A stretch of DNA of 35,579 nt from Phycisphaeraceae bacterium (GCA_002704825.1 PAIY01000111.1:1-35579), one strand, 5' to 3'. Shown: positions 24,238-32,734, counted from the stretch's first letter. Program-made: numbers and translations. The notes: a model not told the origin generated them from the sequence alone.

Positions 24238-25161
24238 ATGGGAACCAACCCCGTAATGGATAAATCTATGACGACTACCGAATCTGATCTGAATACCGCC
24301 GCCACGACATCCGTCACGCAGCCTGATGATCGTGATCAACTGACCCTTGAACAGATCGCTGCATGCGACAACTTCAAGTCCGAAATCCATGATTCGCTTT
24401 ACCAAGAGACGTCCATCATCAACGTCAAGGATTTCAATCTCTGGTACGGCACGAAGCAGGCGTTGTTCAACATCAACATGCCGATCGCCGAAGGCCAGGT
24501 CACCGCGCTCGTCGGACCCTCAGGCTGTGGTAAGTCCACGCTGCTTCGTTCGGTCAACCGTATCAATGACCTGATCGACGGCCTGCACATCGGCGGTGAC
24601 ATGCTGCTTAACGGCACATCCATCTACGACAAGTCCGTCGATGTCATCGAACTGCGTAAACGCATGGGCATGGTCTTCCAGAAGCCAAACCCCTTCCCGA
24701 TGAGCATCTTCGAAAATGTGGTCTATTCCCTGCGTATCGACGGTGAACGCAACAAGGGTGTGCTCGAAGAAGTCTGCGAACGCTCACTGCGTGGTGCAGC
24801 CCTTTGGGACGAAGTCAAAGACCGTATCCACGAGTCTGCACTGGGTCTTTCAGGTGGTCAGCAACAGCGTCTGTGTATCGCCCGCGCGATTGCTGCCGAA
24901 CCTGAAGTGCTCCTGATGGACGAACCCTGCTCCGCATTGGACCCCATTGCCACCGGCAAGATCGAAGATCTCGTCGAAGAGCTCCGCGGTGAATACACCA
25001 TCCTCATGGTGACCCACAACATGCAGCAGGCCTCGCGTGCCAGCAATTACACCGCCTTTATGTACCTCGGTCGTCTGGTCGAATACGGCCCGACCCGCGA
25101 CATCTTCACCAACCCGCATCTGCGTCCGACCGAAGACTACATCTCCGGCCGATTTGGTTGA
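24238..25161 (+). CDS. pstB: Phosphate ABC transporter ATPase PstB
   Basis: PstB hydrolyses ATP to drive phosphate import. The 307-residue product has a 60-residue polar N-terminal extension before the ABC domain. It carries Walker [10 protein letters not shown] (93-101), the Q-loop in [17 protein letters not shown] (a PstB hallmark), signature LSGGQQQRL from residue 204, Walker [12 protein letters not shown] at about 225-235 and the switch histidine in THNMQQA. The start at ATG 24238 has CAGGAG seven nt upstream, 22 nt after pstA. A reading frame open to 24160 would overlap pstA and lacks a ribosome site. Confidence 0.96.
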   Translation: MGTNPVMDKSMTTTESDLNTAATTSVTQPDDRDQLTLEQIAACDNFKSEIHDSLYQETSIINVKDFNLWYGTKQALFNINMPIAEGQVTALVGPSGCGKSTLLRSVNRINDLIDGLHIGGDMLLNGTSIYDKSVDVIELRKRMGMVFQKPNPFPMSIFENVVYSLRIDGERNKGVLEEVCERSLRGAALWDEVKDRIHESALGLSGGQQQRLCIARAIAAEPEVLLMDEPCSALDPIATGKIEDLVEELRGEYTILMVTHNMQQASRASNYTAFMYLGRLVEYGPTRDIFTNPHLRPTEDYISGRFG

Positions 25162-25174
25162 TCAAAAAAATATG

Positions 25175-25256
25175 AACCACAGAGACACAGAGAAGAAAAA
25201 TTTCCACGACTCTCTTCTGTCTTTTTCGGGCTCTGTGACTCTGTGTCTCTGTGGTT
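25175..25256. repeat. 18-bp inverted repeat element after pstB (CACAGAGACACAG type)
   Basis: AACCACAGAGACACAGAG at 25175-25192 and CTCTGTGTCTCTGTGGTT at 25239-25256 are a perfect 18-bp inverted pair with a 46-nt interior. It begins 14 nt after the pstB stop. Repeats of this type occur in many bacterial genomes. In the transcript it would form a long stem and could attenuate or stabilise the pst message. Confidence 0.85.
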
Positions 25257-25314
25257 AAGCAAATAGAAAACGAATCAAACACTCAAGCTCCACGGATCAA
25301 GGAATCGAAACATC

Positions 25315-26097
25315 ATGAACAAGCGACAGGTTCTTACCGGCATTCTTACCATCTCCAGCATCTTTGCTCTGGGATGTGAAGCAACTCAAACCACTTCCAC
25401 CGCAAACGCTGAGCCGACCAAAGCCGTCTCGGCATCTGCGGGTCCCTACGACAAGGCTGGTTTCACCACCGAAGTCAAAGACGGCCGTCTCTGGGTTTTC
25501 AAGCCCGGCCAGACGCACAGCGAAAAGCACATCTCCCTGATCGGTGTCGGCCCGATGGGCATGACCATCCGCGCGTTGGATAAGGAAACGGCGCAGGAAT
25601 ACATCGCTGCCAAGCCAGGCTTCCACACTTCCGTCGAAGATGGTCGTCTCTGGGTCCTCAAGGATGGCGAAGAAAAGTCTGAGAAGCGCATCAGCTTCAT
25701 CGGTGCTGGTCCCATGAACATGACCATCCTTGCTCAGAGTAAGGATACGGTTGTTGAGTACCTGGCTTCCAAGCCCGGTTATGAAGTCGAAATGATCGAC
25801 GGCCGTCTCTGGGTCTTCAAGCCCGGTGAAAGTCACAGTGAAAAACACATCACCCTCATCGGTGCTGGTCCCATGAACACCTCCATCAAGGCACTGGACA
25901 AGCAGACGGCCATGGAATACCTCGCTGCTGCTCCGGGCTTTGAAACCAAGATCGAAGATGGTCGCATCTGGGTCTTTGCTCCCGGTCAGGAACACAGCGA
26001 AAAGCACATCACCCTCATCGGTGCTGGCCCCATGAACATGACCGTCAAGGCATTGGATCGCGCCACCGCCACCGCATACCTGGCTGCTGTCAACTGA
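25315..26097 (+). CDS. Putative lipoprotein of four 53-residue repeats, in the phosphate cluster
   Basis: The 260-residue product has a signal peptide with a lipobox-like ALGC (C21), a Thr/Ala-rich linker, and then exactly four repeats of 53 residues filling 49-260. Each repeat follows the pattern GF-x4-DGR-LWVF-x-PG, then SEKHITLIGAGPMNMT, then a helix ending EYLA. The repeats have not been recognised as a named domain. The strict length and alternating strand/helix content suggest a regular array of small alpha/beta units, probably lipid-anchored and facing outward. Strong codon bias like that of pstS suggests high expression. It lies between pstB and phoU on the same strand, so a role in phosphate uptake or storage is a reasonable guess only. 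Confidence 0.8.
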   Translation: MNKRQVLTGILTISSIFALGCEATQTTSTANAEPTKAVSASAGPYDKAGFTTEVKDGRLWVFKPGQTHSEKHISLIGVGPMGMTIRALDKETAQEYIAAKPGFHTSVEDGRLWVLKDGEEKSEKRISFIGAGPMNMTILAQSKDTVVEYLASKPGYEVEMIDGRLWVFKPGESHSEKHITLIGAGPMNTSIKALDKQTAMEYLAAAPGFETKIEDGRIWVFAPGQEHSEKHITLIGAGPMNMTVKALDRATATAYLAAVN

Positions 26098-26161
26098 GAT
26101 TGACCAACAGCACAACCGGCATCACACTGTTGTGAATCGATGCCGACACTGAAAATCTTTC

Positions 26162-26191
26162 TTGGGCACCGGATTAACGTCCGGTGCCCAA
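26162..26191 (+). terminator. Terminator-like stem before phoU
   Basis: TTGGGCACCGGA at 26162-26173 pairs perfectly with TCCGGTGCCCAA at 26180-26191, a 12-bp stem with a 6-nt loop. The following T run is short (TTT), so termination may be partial. A TACAAT box at 26224-26229 downstream could give phoU its own promoter. Confidence 0.7.
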
Positions 26192-26272
26192 TTTGCAGCA
26201 AAGCACTACAAAACACGGACGTCTACAATCTCTCTCGGGGGGGTATCGGGAGAAACATGGGGTATAAAGGAT

Positions 26273-26965
26273 ATGTCAATTCACTTTCGACGACAGACAG
26301 AAAAGCTTAAGAAGATGGTCCTCACACTCGGGGGCATGGTCGAGCAGTCATTGCGCGATGCCATCAGTGCGTTGGAACAACGCGACCCGGACATTGCCAC
26401 GCGCGTGATCCGTGGCGATCGTCAGATCAACAGCACCGAGGTGGAGATTGAGGAAGAGTGCCTTGCCACCCTCGCGCTGCATCAGCCGGTGGCATTTGAT
26501 CTGCGGTATCTCGTTGCCATCCTCAAAATGTGTAACGACCTTGAACGCATCGGTGACCTTGCGGTGAATATTGCTGAACAGGCGCGCTTCCTTTGCAGTG
26601 AAGAGGAAATTTCGCATGTCCCCTTCGACCTCAATGCCATGGCAAGTCGCGCTCAGTTGATGCTCAAAAATGCCCTGGATGCGCTGGTGAACGTGGACAC
26701 CACACTGGCAGAAAGTGTCCGTGCAGCAGACCAGCAGGTCGATGAGATTTATCGCGAGATGTTCGAACTTGTCGAAGCGACCATGCGTGAAAATCCGCAT
26801 CAACTCACGCAGTTGATCCATTACATGCAGATCGGTCGCCAGCTTGAACGCCTGGCAGATCATGCGGTGAACATTGCTGAAGACGTGCTCTACCTGGCCA
26901 ACGGTGAATTTTTCAAACAGCACTCCGGCGAAAACGACACCATCGGCCGCATCGGTCACGGGTGA
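26273..26965 (+). CDS. phoU: Phosphate signalling protein PhoU
   Basis: PhoU links the Pst transporter to the PhoR-type kinase and keeps the phosphate response off when phosphate is plentiful. The 230-residue product shows two three-helix-bundle repeats. Each has the metal-binding signature: DLERIGDLAVNIAEQA in the first half and QLERLADHAVNIAEDV in the second. The N-terminus HFRRQTEKLKKMVLTLGGMV and the loop ALHQPVAFDLRYLVAILKM are also typical. The start at ATG 26273 follows AAAGG very closely; an open frame back to 26162 would run through the terminator stem. No phoR or phoB is adjacent. Confidence 0.95.
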   Translation: MSIHFRRQTEKLKKMVLTLGGMVEQSLRDAISALEQRDPDIATRVIRGDRQINSTEVEIEEECLATLALHQPVAFDLRYLVAILKMCNDLERIGDLAVNIAEQARFLCSEEEISHVPFDLNAMASRAQLMLKNALDALVNVDTTLAESVRAADQQVDEIYREMFELVEATMRENPHQLTQLIHYMQIGRQLERLADHAVNIAEDVLYLANGEFFKQHSGENDTIGRIGHG

Positions 26966-27026
26966 AGCTAGACATTGTTTCATTGCCCTTGCATTGACGC
27001 AGATATCACACAGAACAAACCTCATG

Positions 27027-27063
27027 CGGGACACCATGTTTGACGGTGTCTCGTTTTTTTTTT
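27027..27063 (+). terminator. Intrinsic terminator after phoU
   Basis: CGGGACACC at 27027-27035 pairs with GGTGTCTCG at 27045-27053 (one G-T pair), followed by a run of ten T. Confidence 0.88.
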
Positions 27064-27103
27064 ATGGGTTGAATAAGTGCGGTGTCGGGGCGGAGCGTAT
27101 GCC

Positions 27104-27198
27104 AAAGCCGTGACCCTCCCGGGTCGCGGGTTGCCTTGTGTGTGCATGTGGGTGACGTGTGACAAGGCAACCCGTGCCGCCGGAGCGACACGGCTTTT
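27104..27198. repeat. Pair of inverted REP-like units, AAAGCCGTG family
   Basis: Unit A (27104-27134, +) and unit B (27167-27198, -) share AAAGCCGTG at one end and GGGTTGC at the other. Each folds into a 9-bp stem with a 4-nt loop: CCGTGACCC/GGGTCGCGG in A, CCGTGTCGC/GCGGCACGG in B. The stems differ in sequence but keep pairing. Between them CGGGTTGCCTTGT (27127-27139) and ACAAGGCAACCCG (27162-27174) form a perfect 13-bp inverted repeat. A third unit is at 32703-32734. Confidence 0.8.
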
Positions 27199-27258
27199 GT
27201 TGCAATTACTCAAGTTATTTGCTGACACGACGCGATTGAGATGCATCGCGTTTGTCGA

Positions 27259-28758
27259 TCACTCCGCCATGACGGGTTCGCGTGTTTGTGTTTGCTCTGC
27301 TTCGGGCAGCACATCCTCGGTTTCAGCTTCGGGGACGGGTTCGTGGCCGGTCATATCGATGCTTTCCCAGCCGCCCATTTGCCAACGGATATAAAACGTC
27401 AGACCAAGCATGCAGATGTAAATCGTTGCAGCGATCCATGGTGCGACTGCACCGGCATCGGGGAACTGCACCGTCGACCAATAGCCACCACCAATCAGGA
27501 AAATTGTAGCGTAAACCGCCATGATGACCGCTGGCCCATGGGTGTCACCTGCACCGCGAAGTGCGAAGCTGAAGGTGATCCCCAATGCGTCAAACAACTG
27601 GAACACCGCGCAGAGCATGATGAGTTTCACCGACCAGCTGATCACCATCGGATCTTCGGTAAACGCCATGGCCATGGGTTTGGCGAAGAGGAAGAAGCCT
27701 GCTGCAATCAGTCCCATGTACACCAATGCGATCTGCGAAGCCAGTCGGGCGTTGCGTTTTGCCAAAGGGAGATTTTCTTCGCCGATGCACTTGCCGACGA
27801 TGGATGATAAAGCAATCCCCAAACCCAGCGTGGGCATGAAACCAAGGTGAAGATACTTGATCGCCAGGTTGTGGGCAGCTTGTTGGGCGGGATCGAAACT
27901 GAGGTTGCCATCGCCATCAATTTGCCTGCCGATGAGGAAAATGGTGAATGCGGAGAACGCGAAAATATCTGCCACATGTTGTAAGCCCGATGGCAGGCCG
28001 AACCACATCAGCCGTTTGAACTTGGTCCAATCGAGTTTGAAGGTGTGCAGTGTTTGGAACTTGTGTTTGTAGTGGGGTGTGACATACCAGATGGCCATGA
28101 TGATCACCTGTGTGACCGCCGCCATGTTCGTACCCCATGCAGCACCGGCAATTCCCATGGGTTCAAAGCCCAGGTGTCCGAAGATCAGGACCCAGTTCAA
28201 GAAGATGTTGAGGATGTTGCCGGTGATGGCAGCGACCATGCCGATGGTTGGTTTGTGGATGCCGTTGAAAAAGTTCGACAGCACAACCGCCAGCAGCGCC
28301 GGGGCGATGCCCAGGATGCCGATCGATGCGTAGGTTGCTTCCATTTGGGCGACCACCGGTTCATGGCCGACCCAATCAAAAAACGGGCTCATCATCCAGG
28401 CAAAGGGCAGCGTGGCGACCCCCATGATGATTGCAGCATAAATCCCCTGCCAGGCATAGGCCGAGCAGTCCGCGTAACGCTTGCGACCCAGTGACTGACT
28501 CACCAGGCTGTTGACCATCACCAGCACGCCAAGGCCGAAACTGATGAAACAGAACACGAGGATACCGGCAGGCATGACCGCTGCCATCGCGTCGGTCCCC
28601 AGTTGGCTGACCATCGCAAAGTCGACGAACTGCATCACCGTCTGCGAGATCATCGTCGTGATGATCGGGCAGGAAAGTTTGATCATATGCCACATCAATT
28701 GGCCCTGCGTCGGCGTATGCAGGGTGTTGGGTGAGACGTTTAAACTGCTATCAGACAT
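27259..28758 (-). CDS. MATE-family multidrug/metabolite exporter
   Basis: MATE transporters expel cationic compounds using a Na+ or H+ gradient. The 499-residue product has twelve predicted helices in two halves. Family features include the opening KLSCPIITTMISQTVMQFVD, LGTDAMAAV at the end of helix 1, and QSLGRKRYADCSAYAWQG after helix 2. In the second half are AIKYLHLGFMPTLGLGIALS and VGKCIGEENLPLAKRNARL. The length fits NorM-type members (about 450-500), with a 40-residue acidic C-terminal tail. The substrate is unknown. The start at 28758 has GGAA six nt upstream. Confidence 0.93.
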   Translation of the reverse strand: MSDSSLNVSPNTLHTPTQGQLMWHMIKLSCPIITTMISQTVMQFVDFAMVSQLGTDAMAAVMPAGILVFCFISFGLGVLVMVNSLVSQSLGRKRYADCSAYAWQGIYAAIIMGVATLPFAWMMSPFFDWVGHEPVVAQMEATYASIGILGIAPALLAVVLSNFFNGIHKPTIGMVAAITGNILNIFLNWVLIFGHLGFEPMGIAGAAWGTNMAAVTQVIIMAIWYVTPHYKHKFQTLHTFKLDWTKFKRLMWFGLPSGLQHVADIFAFSAFTIFLIGRQIDGDGNLSFDPAQQAAHNLAIKYLHLGFMPTLGLGIALSSIVGKCIGEENLPLAKRNARLASQIALVYMGLIAAGFFLFAKPMAMAFTEDPMVISWSVKLIMLCAVFQLFDALGITFSFALRGAGDTHGPAVIMAVYATIFLIGGGYWSTVQFPDAGAVAPWIAATIYICMLGLTFYIRWQMGGWESIDMTGHEPVPEAETEDVLPEAEQTQTREPVMAE

Positions 28759-29019
28759 TTCTTATTCCAAAACAAATACCGTGGGACGTGTAAACAACAC
28801 GCCGGGGACAAAATTAATTCACTCAAATTTTATAAGTGTCGGGGACTGCAAACGTCTGGCGGGGGATGTTGATGGATTGCGACAACGCGCATCTGGCGTT
28901 TGTCGAATGTTCACGCATCAATAACGACGTGGCAGCGTGTTAACACACCCGAAAGATCAGGGGATGAGGTTTCGGGCGATGGGTCGGATTGGGGGGGGAT
29001 CAAAGTGTCATGTTGCTAG

Positions 29020-29529
29020 TTATACAAACATTTGAGCAACAGGCAATGCTATTTCCGAAAAAAGTGTGGGAGGCATGTGCACGGTCTTCCAACTCTCGGA
29101 CCGGACTTTCATATGTTCGCGGTATTGGGCAAGGGTTAAGGCACGTGACGTGTACCAGCGACCCTCAAATTCAAAGAGATTTTCAAATAGCGCATCACCG
29201 GGCTGCTTGTCGCACCAGAAGATAAACGCGAAGCAGGCCTGGTAGTCATTGCCAAAGAGTTCTTCCCACTGCTCCATGTAGTCGATGTCGGCCGCTGTGA
29301 CCCAGTTTTGATAGTGCCTGGCTTTGCCGGTGTGTTTACGACCTTTGACGTCAACGAGCAGGCCCTTGCCCGAGGAGGGATAGACCACGAAGTCGAAATT
29401 TTTGAGTTTGTCGTGAACGCGAGAAAGTTGCAGCGCACGTCTGGCTTCATCGACGGAGACGTGCGGAATCTGCAAATCCCGGAGATGGTATTCAAACGCC
29501 TTGTCGTAGTGGTAGCGTCGCAGAACCAT
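29020..29529 (-). CDS. PD-(D/E)XK nuclease-like protein, unnamed family
   Basis: The 169-residue product starts MVLRRYHYDKAFEYHLRD and continues with SVDEARRAL. It then has NFDFVVYPSSGKGLLVDVKG (D46, D60, K62), the spacing expected for a PD-(D/E)XK nuclease core, followed by NWVTAADIDYMEQWEELFG. The HY-x3-F motif at the N-terminus is of the kind I associate with a planctomycete-restricted family, from memory and not checked. A DNA-processing role is therefore possible. The end FEGRWYTSRALTLAQYREHM is well formed, so the gene looks intact. A TATAAT box six nt before the ATG supports this start; the frame is open to 29583 but would include the GCATCACTTGTGATGC palindrome. Confidence 0.65.
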   Translation of the reverse strand: MVLRRYHYDKAFEYHLRDLQIPHVSVDEARRALQLSRVHDKLKNFDFVVYPSSGKGLLVDVKGRKHTGKARHYQNWVTAADIDYMEQWEELFGNDYQACFAFIFWCDKQPGDALFENLFEFEGRWYTSRALTLAQYREHMKVRSESWKTVHMPPTLFSEIALPVAQMFV

Positions 29530-29535
29530 GTTCAG

Positions 29536-29541
29536 ATTATA
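29536..29541 (-). promoter_or_regulatory. TATAAT -10 box six nt before an ATG (leaderless type)
   Basis: On the minus strand TATAAT occupies 29541-29536 and the ATG starts at 29529, six nt later. No Shine-Dalgarno fits between, so the message is probably leaderless. Confidence 0.5.
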
Positions 29542-29560
29542 GCGTTCCAGGCCTTGAGCC

Positions 29561-29576
29561 GCATCACTTGTGATGC
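29561..29576. repeat. Palindrome GCATCACTTGTGATGC
   Basis: This near-perfect 16-bp palindrome has relatives at 33831-33846 (GCATCACTTGCGATGC) and 33882-33897 (GCATCACAAGTGATGC). Confidence 0.6.
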
Positions 29577-29678
29577 GCGACACCTTGTGTTGTCACTGCC
29601 GTGTTAGACCCGTTCGAATCAATAATCTCCACTTTTCGTCACTCCCGCGCAGGGACATTATGCACGTTGTTTTCTGAG

Positions 29679-29767
29679 GTAGGGTGGGTAGAGCGTAGCG
29701 AAACCCACCATCAACCCTGTGACCTTCCCCACGTTTGGTGGGTTTCGCTTTGCTCTACCCACCCTAC
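29679..29767. repeat. Long inverted repeat, 32-bp arms (GTAGGGTGGGTAGAGC type)
   Basis: The arms at 29679-29710 and 29736-29767 are inverse copies with two mismatches; each begins or ends GTAGGGTGGGTAGAGC. The 25-nt centre contains CCCTGTGACCTTCCCC. This repeat type is scattered through many bacterial genomes. It has no gene. Confidence 0.85.
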
Positions 29768-29854
29768 GAATCATGTCGAATAAGTCCGACCCCTGAAATA
29801 GCGGTAATTTCTCTTGACGTACTCGCTTATGAAATGACATGCATAATGTCCGCA

Positions 29855-29924
29855 GGCGGGAGTCCAGTGAAGTCTGCAGGCGTCAACAGAATGCCACTGG
29901 ATTCCCGTCTGCGCGGGAATGACG
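29855..29924. repeat. Inverted repeat, GGGAATCCAGTGGCAT family
   Basis: GCAGGCGGGAGTCCAGTG in the left part pairs with CACTGGATTCCCGTCTGC in the right part with two mismatches. The stretch 29891-29924 is also an inverse copy of 35531-35564 with one mismatch in 34 nt. A shorter fragment starts at 29637. No gene is supported in 29530-30004. Confidence 0.8.
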
Positions 29925-30004
29925 AAATGAGAGATGGCATGGAGATGAATGATTTGATGTGCTCTATTTGTGCCCGTCTATCAAAAGGCGTAGGCTTTGC
30001 CCCC

Positions 30005-30742
30005 ATGTTGCATGAATGGTTGATGATCGGCAGTGTGGTCCTCGTGGGCGCGACGATTCAGTCGGCGGCCGGCTTTGGGTTTGGCGTGATGGTCATCCCG
30101 ACGCTGGTGTACTTCGGGGTCGACCCGGCGGTGGCGGTGATGCTGGGTCTGTTGCTGGTCACGCCGATCAACCTGATGACCTACCTGTCCACCCGCAAGC
30201 ACGTCGATCACTGGCATATGCTGCCCTATGTCATTCTCGTGTTACTGGTCCAACCCTTTGGCGTGTGGCTGCTCGAACAGATCAAGGGACTCAGCCAGGA
30301 CCAGATCAAGGCGTTCTTCGGCGTGATGATTCTCGTTGTCCTTGCGATCCAGTGGCTGCTGAAGATCAAACCCCGTGACAAGGTCCCGACCCACTGGGGC
30401 ATCACCGCATTCACCGCCTCCGGACTCATGGGCGGGATGTGTGGCATGCATGGTCCACCGCTTGCCATCTGGATGATGGGCCACACCTGGTCAAGCCAAC
30501 GTATCCGTGGATCGATGATGTTCTGCTTCCTGGTCTGGGCGCCTTTTCTGATCGGGAATTTTTATTGGAAGTTCCCCGAACACTCTTTTGAAGCAATCAC
30601 ACGCTGGCCGACGATATTGCCTGTATCGCTGGTTGGTTTATGGTTTGGTTTGCTCATCGGTAAGCGAATCAGCCGAAAGGTTCTGCGCATTTGTGTCACC
30701 ATCATGCTCATCCTCGTGTCAATCATGGCAATATTTGGTTAG
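30005..30742 (+). CDS. TauE/SafE-family (sulfite exporter-like) membrane permease
   Basis: The 245-residue product has about eight hydrophobic helices in two halves, the usual TauE/SafE build. It shows the characteristic AAGFGFGVMVIPTLVYFGV in the first half and GLMGGMCGMHGPPLAIWMM in the second. The family is thought to move sulfite, sulfonates or other organic anions. Substrate cannot be told here; a sulfatase lies 3.3 kb downstream, but the link is weak. Start: the ATG at 30005, which gives normal family length. The same frame is open to 29735 across repeat DNA and is not believed. Confidence 0.88.
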   Translation: MLHEWLMIGSVVLVGATIQSAAGFGFGVMVIPTLVYFGVDPAVAVMLGLLLVTPINLMTYLSTRKHVDHWHMLPYVILVLLVQPFGVWLLEQIKGLSQDQIKAFFGVMILVVLAIQWLLKIKPRDKVPTHWGITAFTASGLMGGMCGMHGPPLAIWMMGHTWSSQRIRGSMMFCFLVWAPFLIGNFYWKFPEHSFEAITRWPTILPVSLVGLWFGLLIGKRISRKVLRICVTIMLILVSIMAIFG

Positions 30743-30826
30743 CGCCCATGCACAATTCGGCAGAACATCGTAAAATCATGAACCCCATCATTCGGTTCAT
30801 TTGTCCTGTTGGAAGCATGGTTGTAT

Positions 30827-32692
30827 ATGGCTGCTAGAAGATCCACCTCCTCGACCTCGTCCGGTAAACCCAAAACCAAACGCGTCAGCAAGGCACAGAC
30901 CCGACGCGGCGAACCCTTGCTCATGGAAATCGCCTGGGAAGTCTGTAACCAGCTCGGTGGGATCTACACCGTCATCCGATCCAAAGTCCCGGCTATGGTC
31001 GAACAGTGGGGTAACCGCTACGTCCTCGTCGGCCCTTACACCGACAATGCCATGGCCACCGAATTTGAACCGGCGCCGCTCACCGGCTCCATCGGTCAGG
31101 TCGTCAAGCAACTCCGCGAGATGGGCATCGGGGCTCACTACGGACGCTGGTTGGTCACCGGTCGCCCCCATGTCGTCCTGCTTAACTATCTGGACGTCAT
31201 GAACCGCCTGCACGAAATCAAGTACCGCCTCTTTGTCGACCACGGTATTGAGTCACCCAAGGATGATGAACTGCTCAATAACGTCATCGCCTTCGGTGAA
31301 GTCACCCGTATGTTCCTGCAGATGCTCGCGCATCGTGAGTCCGGTCGTCGCCCGCTGATTGCTCACTTCCATGAATGGATGGCAGGCACCGCAATCCCGA
31401 TGCTCCGCCGTGAACAGTGGCCCGGCGCCACCGTCTTCACCACCCATGCCACCATGCTCGGTCGCTACCTTGCCATGAATGATGGCAGTTTCTACGAACA
31501 CCTGCACGACTACCACGCGGACACCGAAGCCAAGCATTTCAATGTCGAAACGCAATTCCGCATTGAACGTGCTGCCGCGCATGGCTCACATGTGTTCACC
31601 ACCGTTTCCGATGTCACAGCAGATGAATGTCGACACCTGCTCGGTCGTGCGCCGGAGATTCTGCTTCCCAACGGTTTGAACATCAAGCGTTGGGCTGCGG
31701 CTCACGAGTTCCAGAACCTCCACCGCGAGTACAAGGAAAAACTCCACGAGTTCACCATCGGTCACTTTTTCCCCAGCTATCACTTTGACCTGGACAACAC
31801 CGTCTACATGTTCACTTCCGGCCGATACGAGTTCCGCAACAAGGGCTTTGATATGACCATCGAAGCGCTGGCGCGATTGAACCATCGCATGCAGGTAGCT
31901 GGCAGTGACAAGACCGTCATCTGCTTTATCATCACCAAACGCCCGGTCAAATCGCTGAATGTCGGTGCGCTGTCGACCAACGCGATGCGTAAGGAATTCC
32001 AGACCATCTCCGAAGGCATTACGCACCAGATCGGTGAACGCCTTGTCCGTGAAGCGGCCAAGGGGAAGGTGCCCGACTTTAACAGCCTGGTTGATGAGTA
32101 TTGGCTCGTCCGTCTGCGTCGTATGATTCACGTTTGGCGTCGACACGAACTGCCCTCGATTGTCACGCATGACCTGGTCGACGATGGCAAGGATGATGTG
32201 CTCAATCGCTTCCGCAGCTGTCATCTCTGGAACGAAGAGAACAGCCCGGTGAAGGTGATCTATCATCCGGACTTCATCACGCCGACCAACCCGCTCTTTG
32301 GTTTGGAATACGACCAGTTCGTCCGTGCCTGTCACCTGGGGGTCTTCCCCAGCTATTACGAACCTTGGGGTTACACCCCGCTGGAATGTATTGCCATGGG
32401 TATTCCCGCGGTGACCAGTGACCTGTCGGGCTTCGGTTCGTATCTTGCCCAGGTTTTGCCCGATCACACCGATAAGGGGTTGTACGTCGTGAATCGCCGT
32501 CAGCCCAACTGGTTCCAGGCCGCTGAGCAGCTGACGAATTTCCTCTTCGACTTCGTGCAACTCAACAGCCGCCAACGCATCAGCCTGCGTAACCGCGTCG
32601 AATCCTTCAGCGATCACTTCGACTGGGGCAACCTCGGCAAACACTACCAGGAAGCCCATGCCCTGGCGCTCGAACGCATCAGTGACGTGTGA
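30827..32692 (+). CDS. Glycogen synthase, GT3 (eukaryotic GYS-like) type
   Basis: GT3 enzymes extend glycogen from UDP-glucose; animals and fungi use this family while most bacteria use GT5 GlgA. The 621-residue product has a basic Ser/Lys N-terminus (about 1-30), then MEIAWEVCNQLGGIYTVIRSK at the nucleotide-sugar entry. It continues with AHFHEWMAGTAIP, TTHATMLGRYLAM, SDVTADECRHLL and PNGLNIKRW. The C-terminal catalytic block is FPSYYEPWGYTPLECIAMG, with the conserved acidic pair, then PAVTSDLSGFGSYL. All of this is GT3-specific. It is about 100 residues shorter than fungal enzymes and lacks their C-terminal phosphorylation tail. Start: the ATG at 30827; GGAAG lies about eleven nt upstream. 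Confidence 0.93.
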   Translation: MAARRSTSSTSSGKPKTKRVSKAQTRRGEPLLMEIAWEVCNQLGGIYTVIRSKVPAMVEQWGNRYVLVGPYTDNAMATEFEPAPLTGSIGQVVKQLREMGIGAHYGRWLVTGRPHVVLLNYLDVMNRLHEIKYRLFVDHGIESPKDDELLNNVIAFGEVTRMFLQMLAHRESGRRPLIAHFHEWMAGTAIPMLRREQWPGATVFTTHATMLGRYLAMNDGSFYEHLHDYHADTEAKHFNVETQFRIERAAAHGSHVFTTVSDVTADECRHLLGRAPEILLPNGLNIKRWAAAHEFQNLHREYKEKLHEFTIGHFFPSYHFDLDNTVYMFTSGRYEFRNKGFDMTIEALARLNHRMQVAGSDKTVICFIITKRPVKSLNVGALSTNAMRKEFQTISEGITHQIGERLVREAAKGKVPDFNSLVDEYWLVRLRRMIHVWRRHELPSIVTHDLVDDGKDDVLNRFRSCHLWNEENSPVKVIYHPDFITPTNPLFGLEYDQFVRACHLGVFPSYYEPWGYTPLECIAMGIPAVTSDLSGFGSYLAQVLPDHTDKGLYVVNRRQPNWFQAAEQLTNFLFDFVQLNSRQRISLRNRVESFSDHFDWGNLGKHYQEAHALALERISDV

Positions 32693-32702
32693 TTGTTTTA
32701 AC

Positions 32703-32734
32703 AAAAGCCGTGTCGCTCCTGCGGCACGGGTTGC
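32703..32734 (+). repeat. REP-like unit, AAAGCCGTG family, copy C
   Basis: AAAAGCCGTG, then a 9-bp stem CCGTGTCGC/GCGGCACGG with loop TCCT, then GGGTTGC. It nearly matches unit B at 27167-27198 in the opposite orientation and lies 10 nt after the glycogen synthase stop. Confidence 0.8.

Noticed and set aside
25037..25258. Open frame ending in NHRDTEKKN-type sequence
   Set aside because: It overlaps pstB out of frame and its end is the 18-bp inverted repeat, a common source of false genes.
29735..30004. N-terminal extension of the TauE/SafE protein by 90 codons
   Set aside because: It runs through two intergenic repeats and would make the protein too long; the membrane domain starts at 30005.
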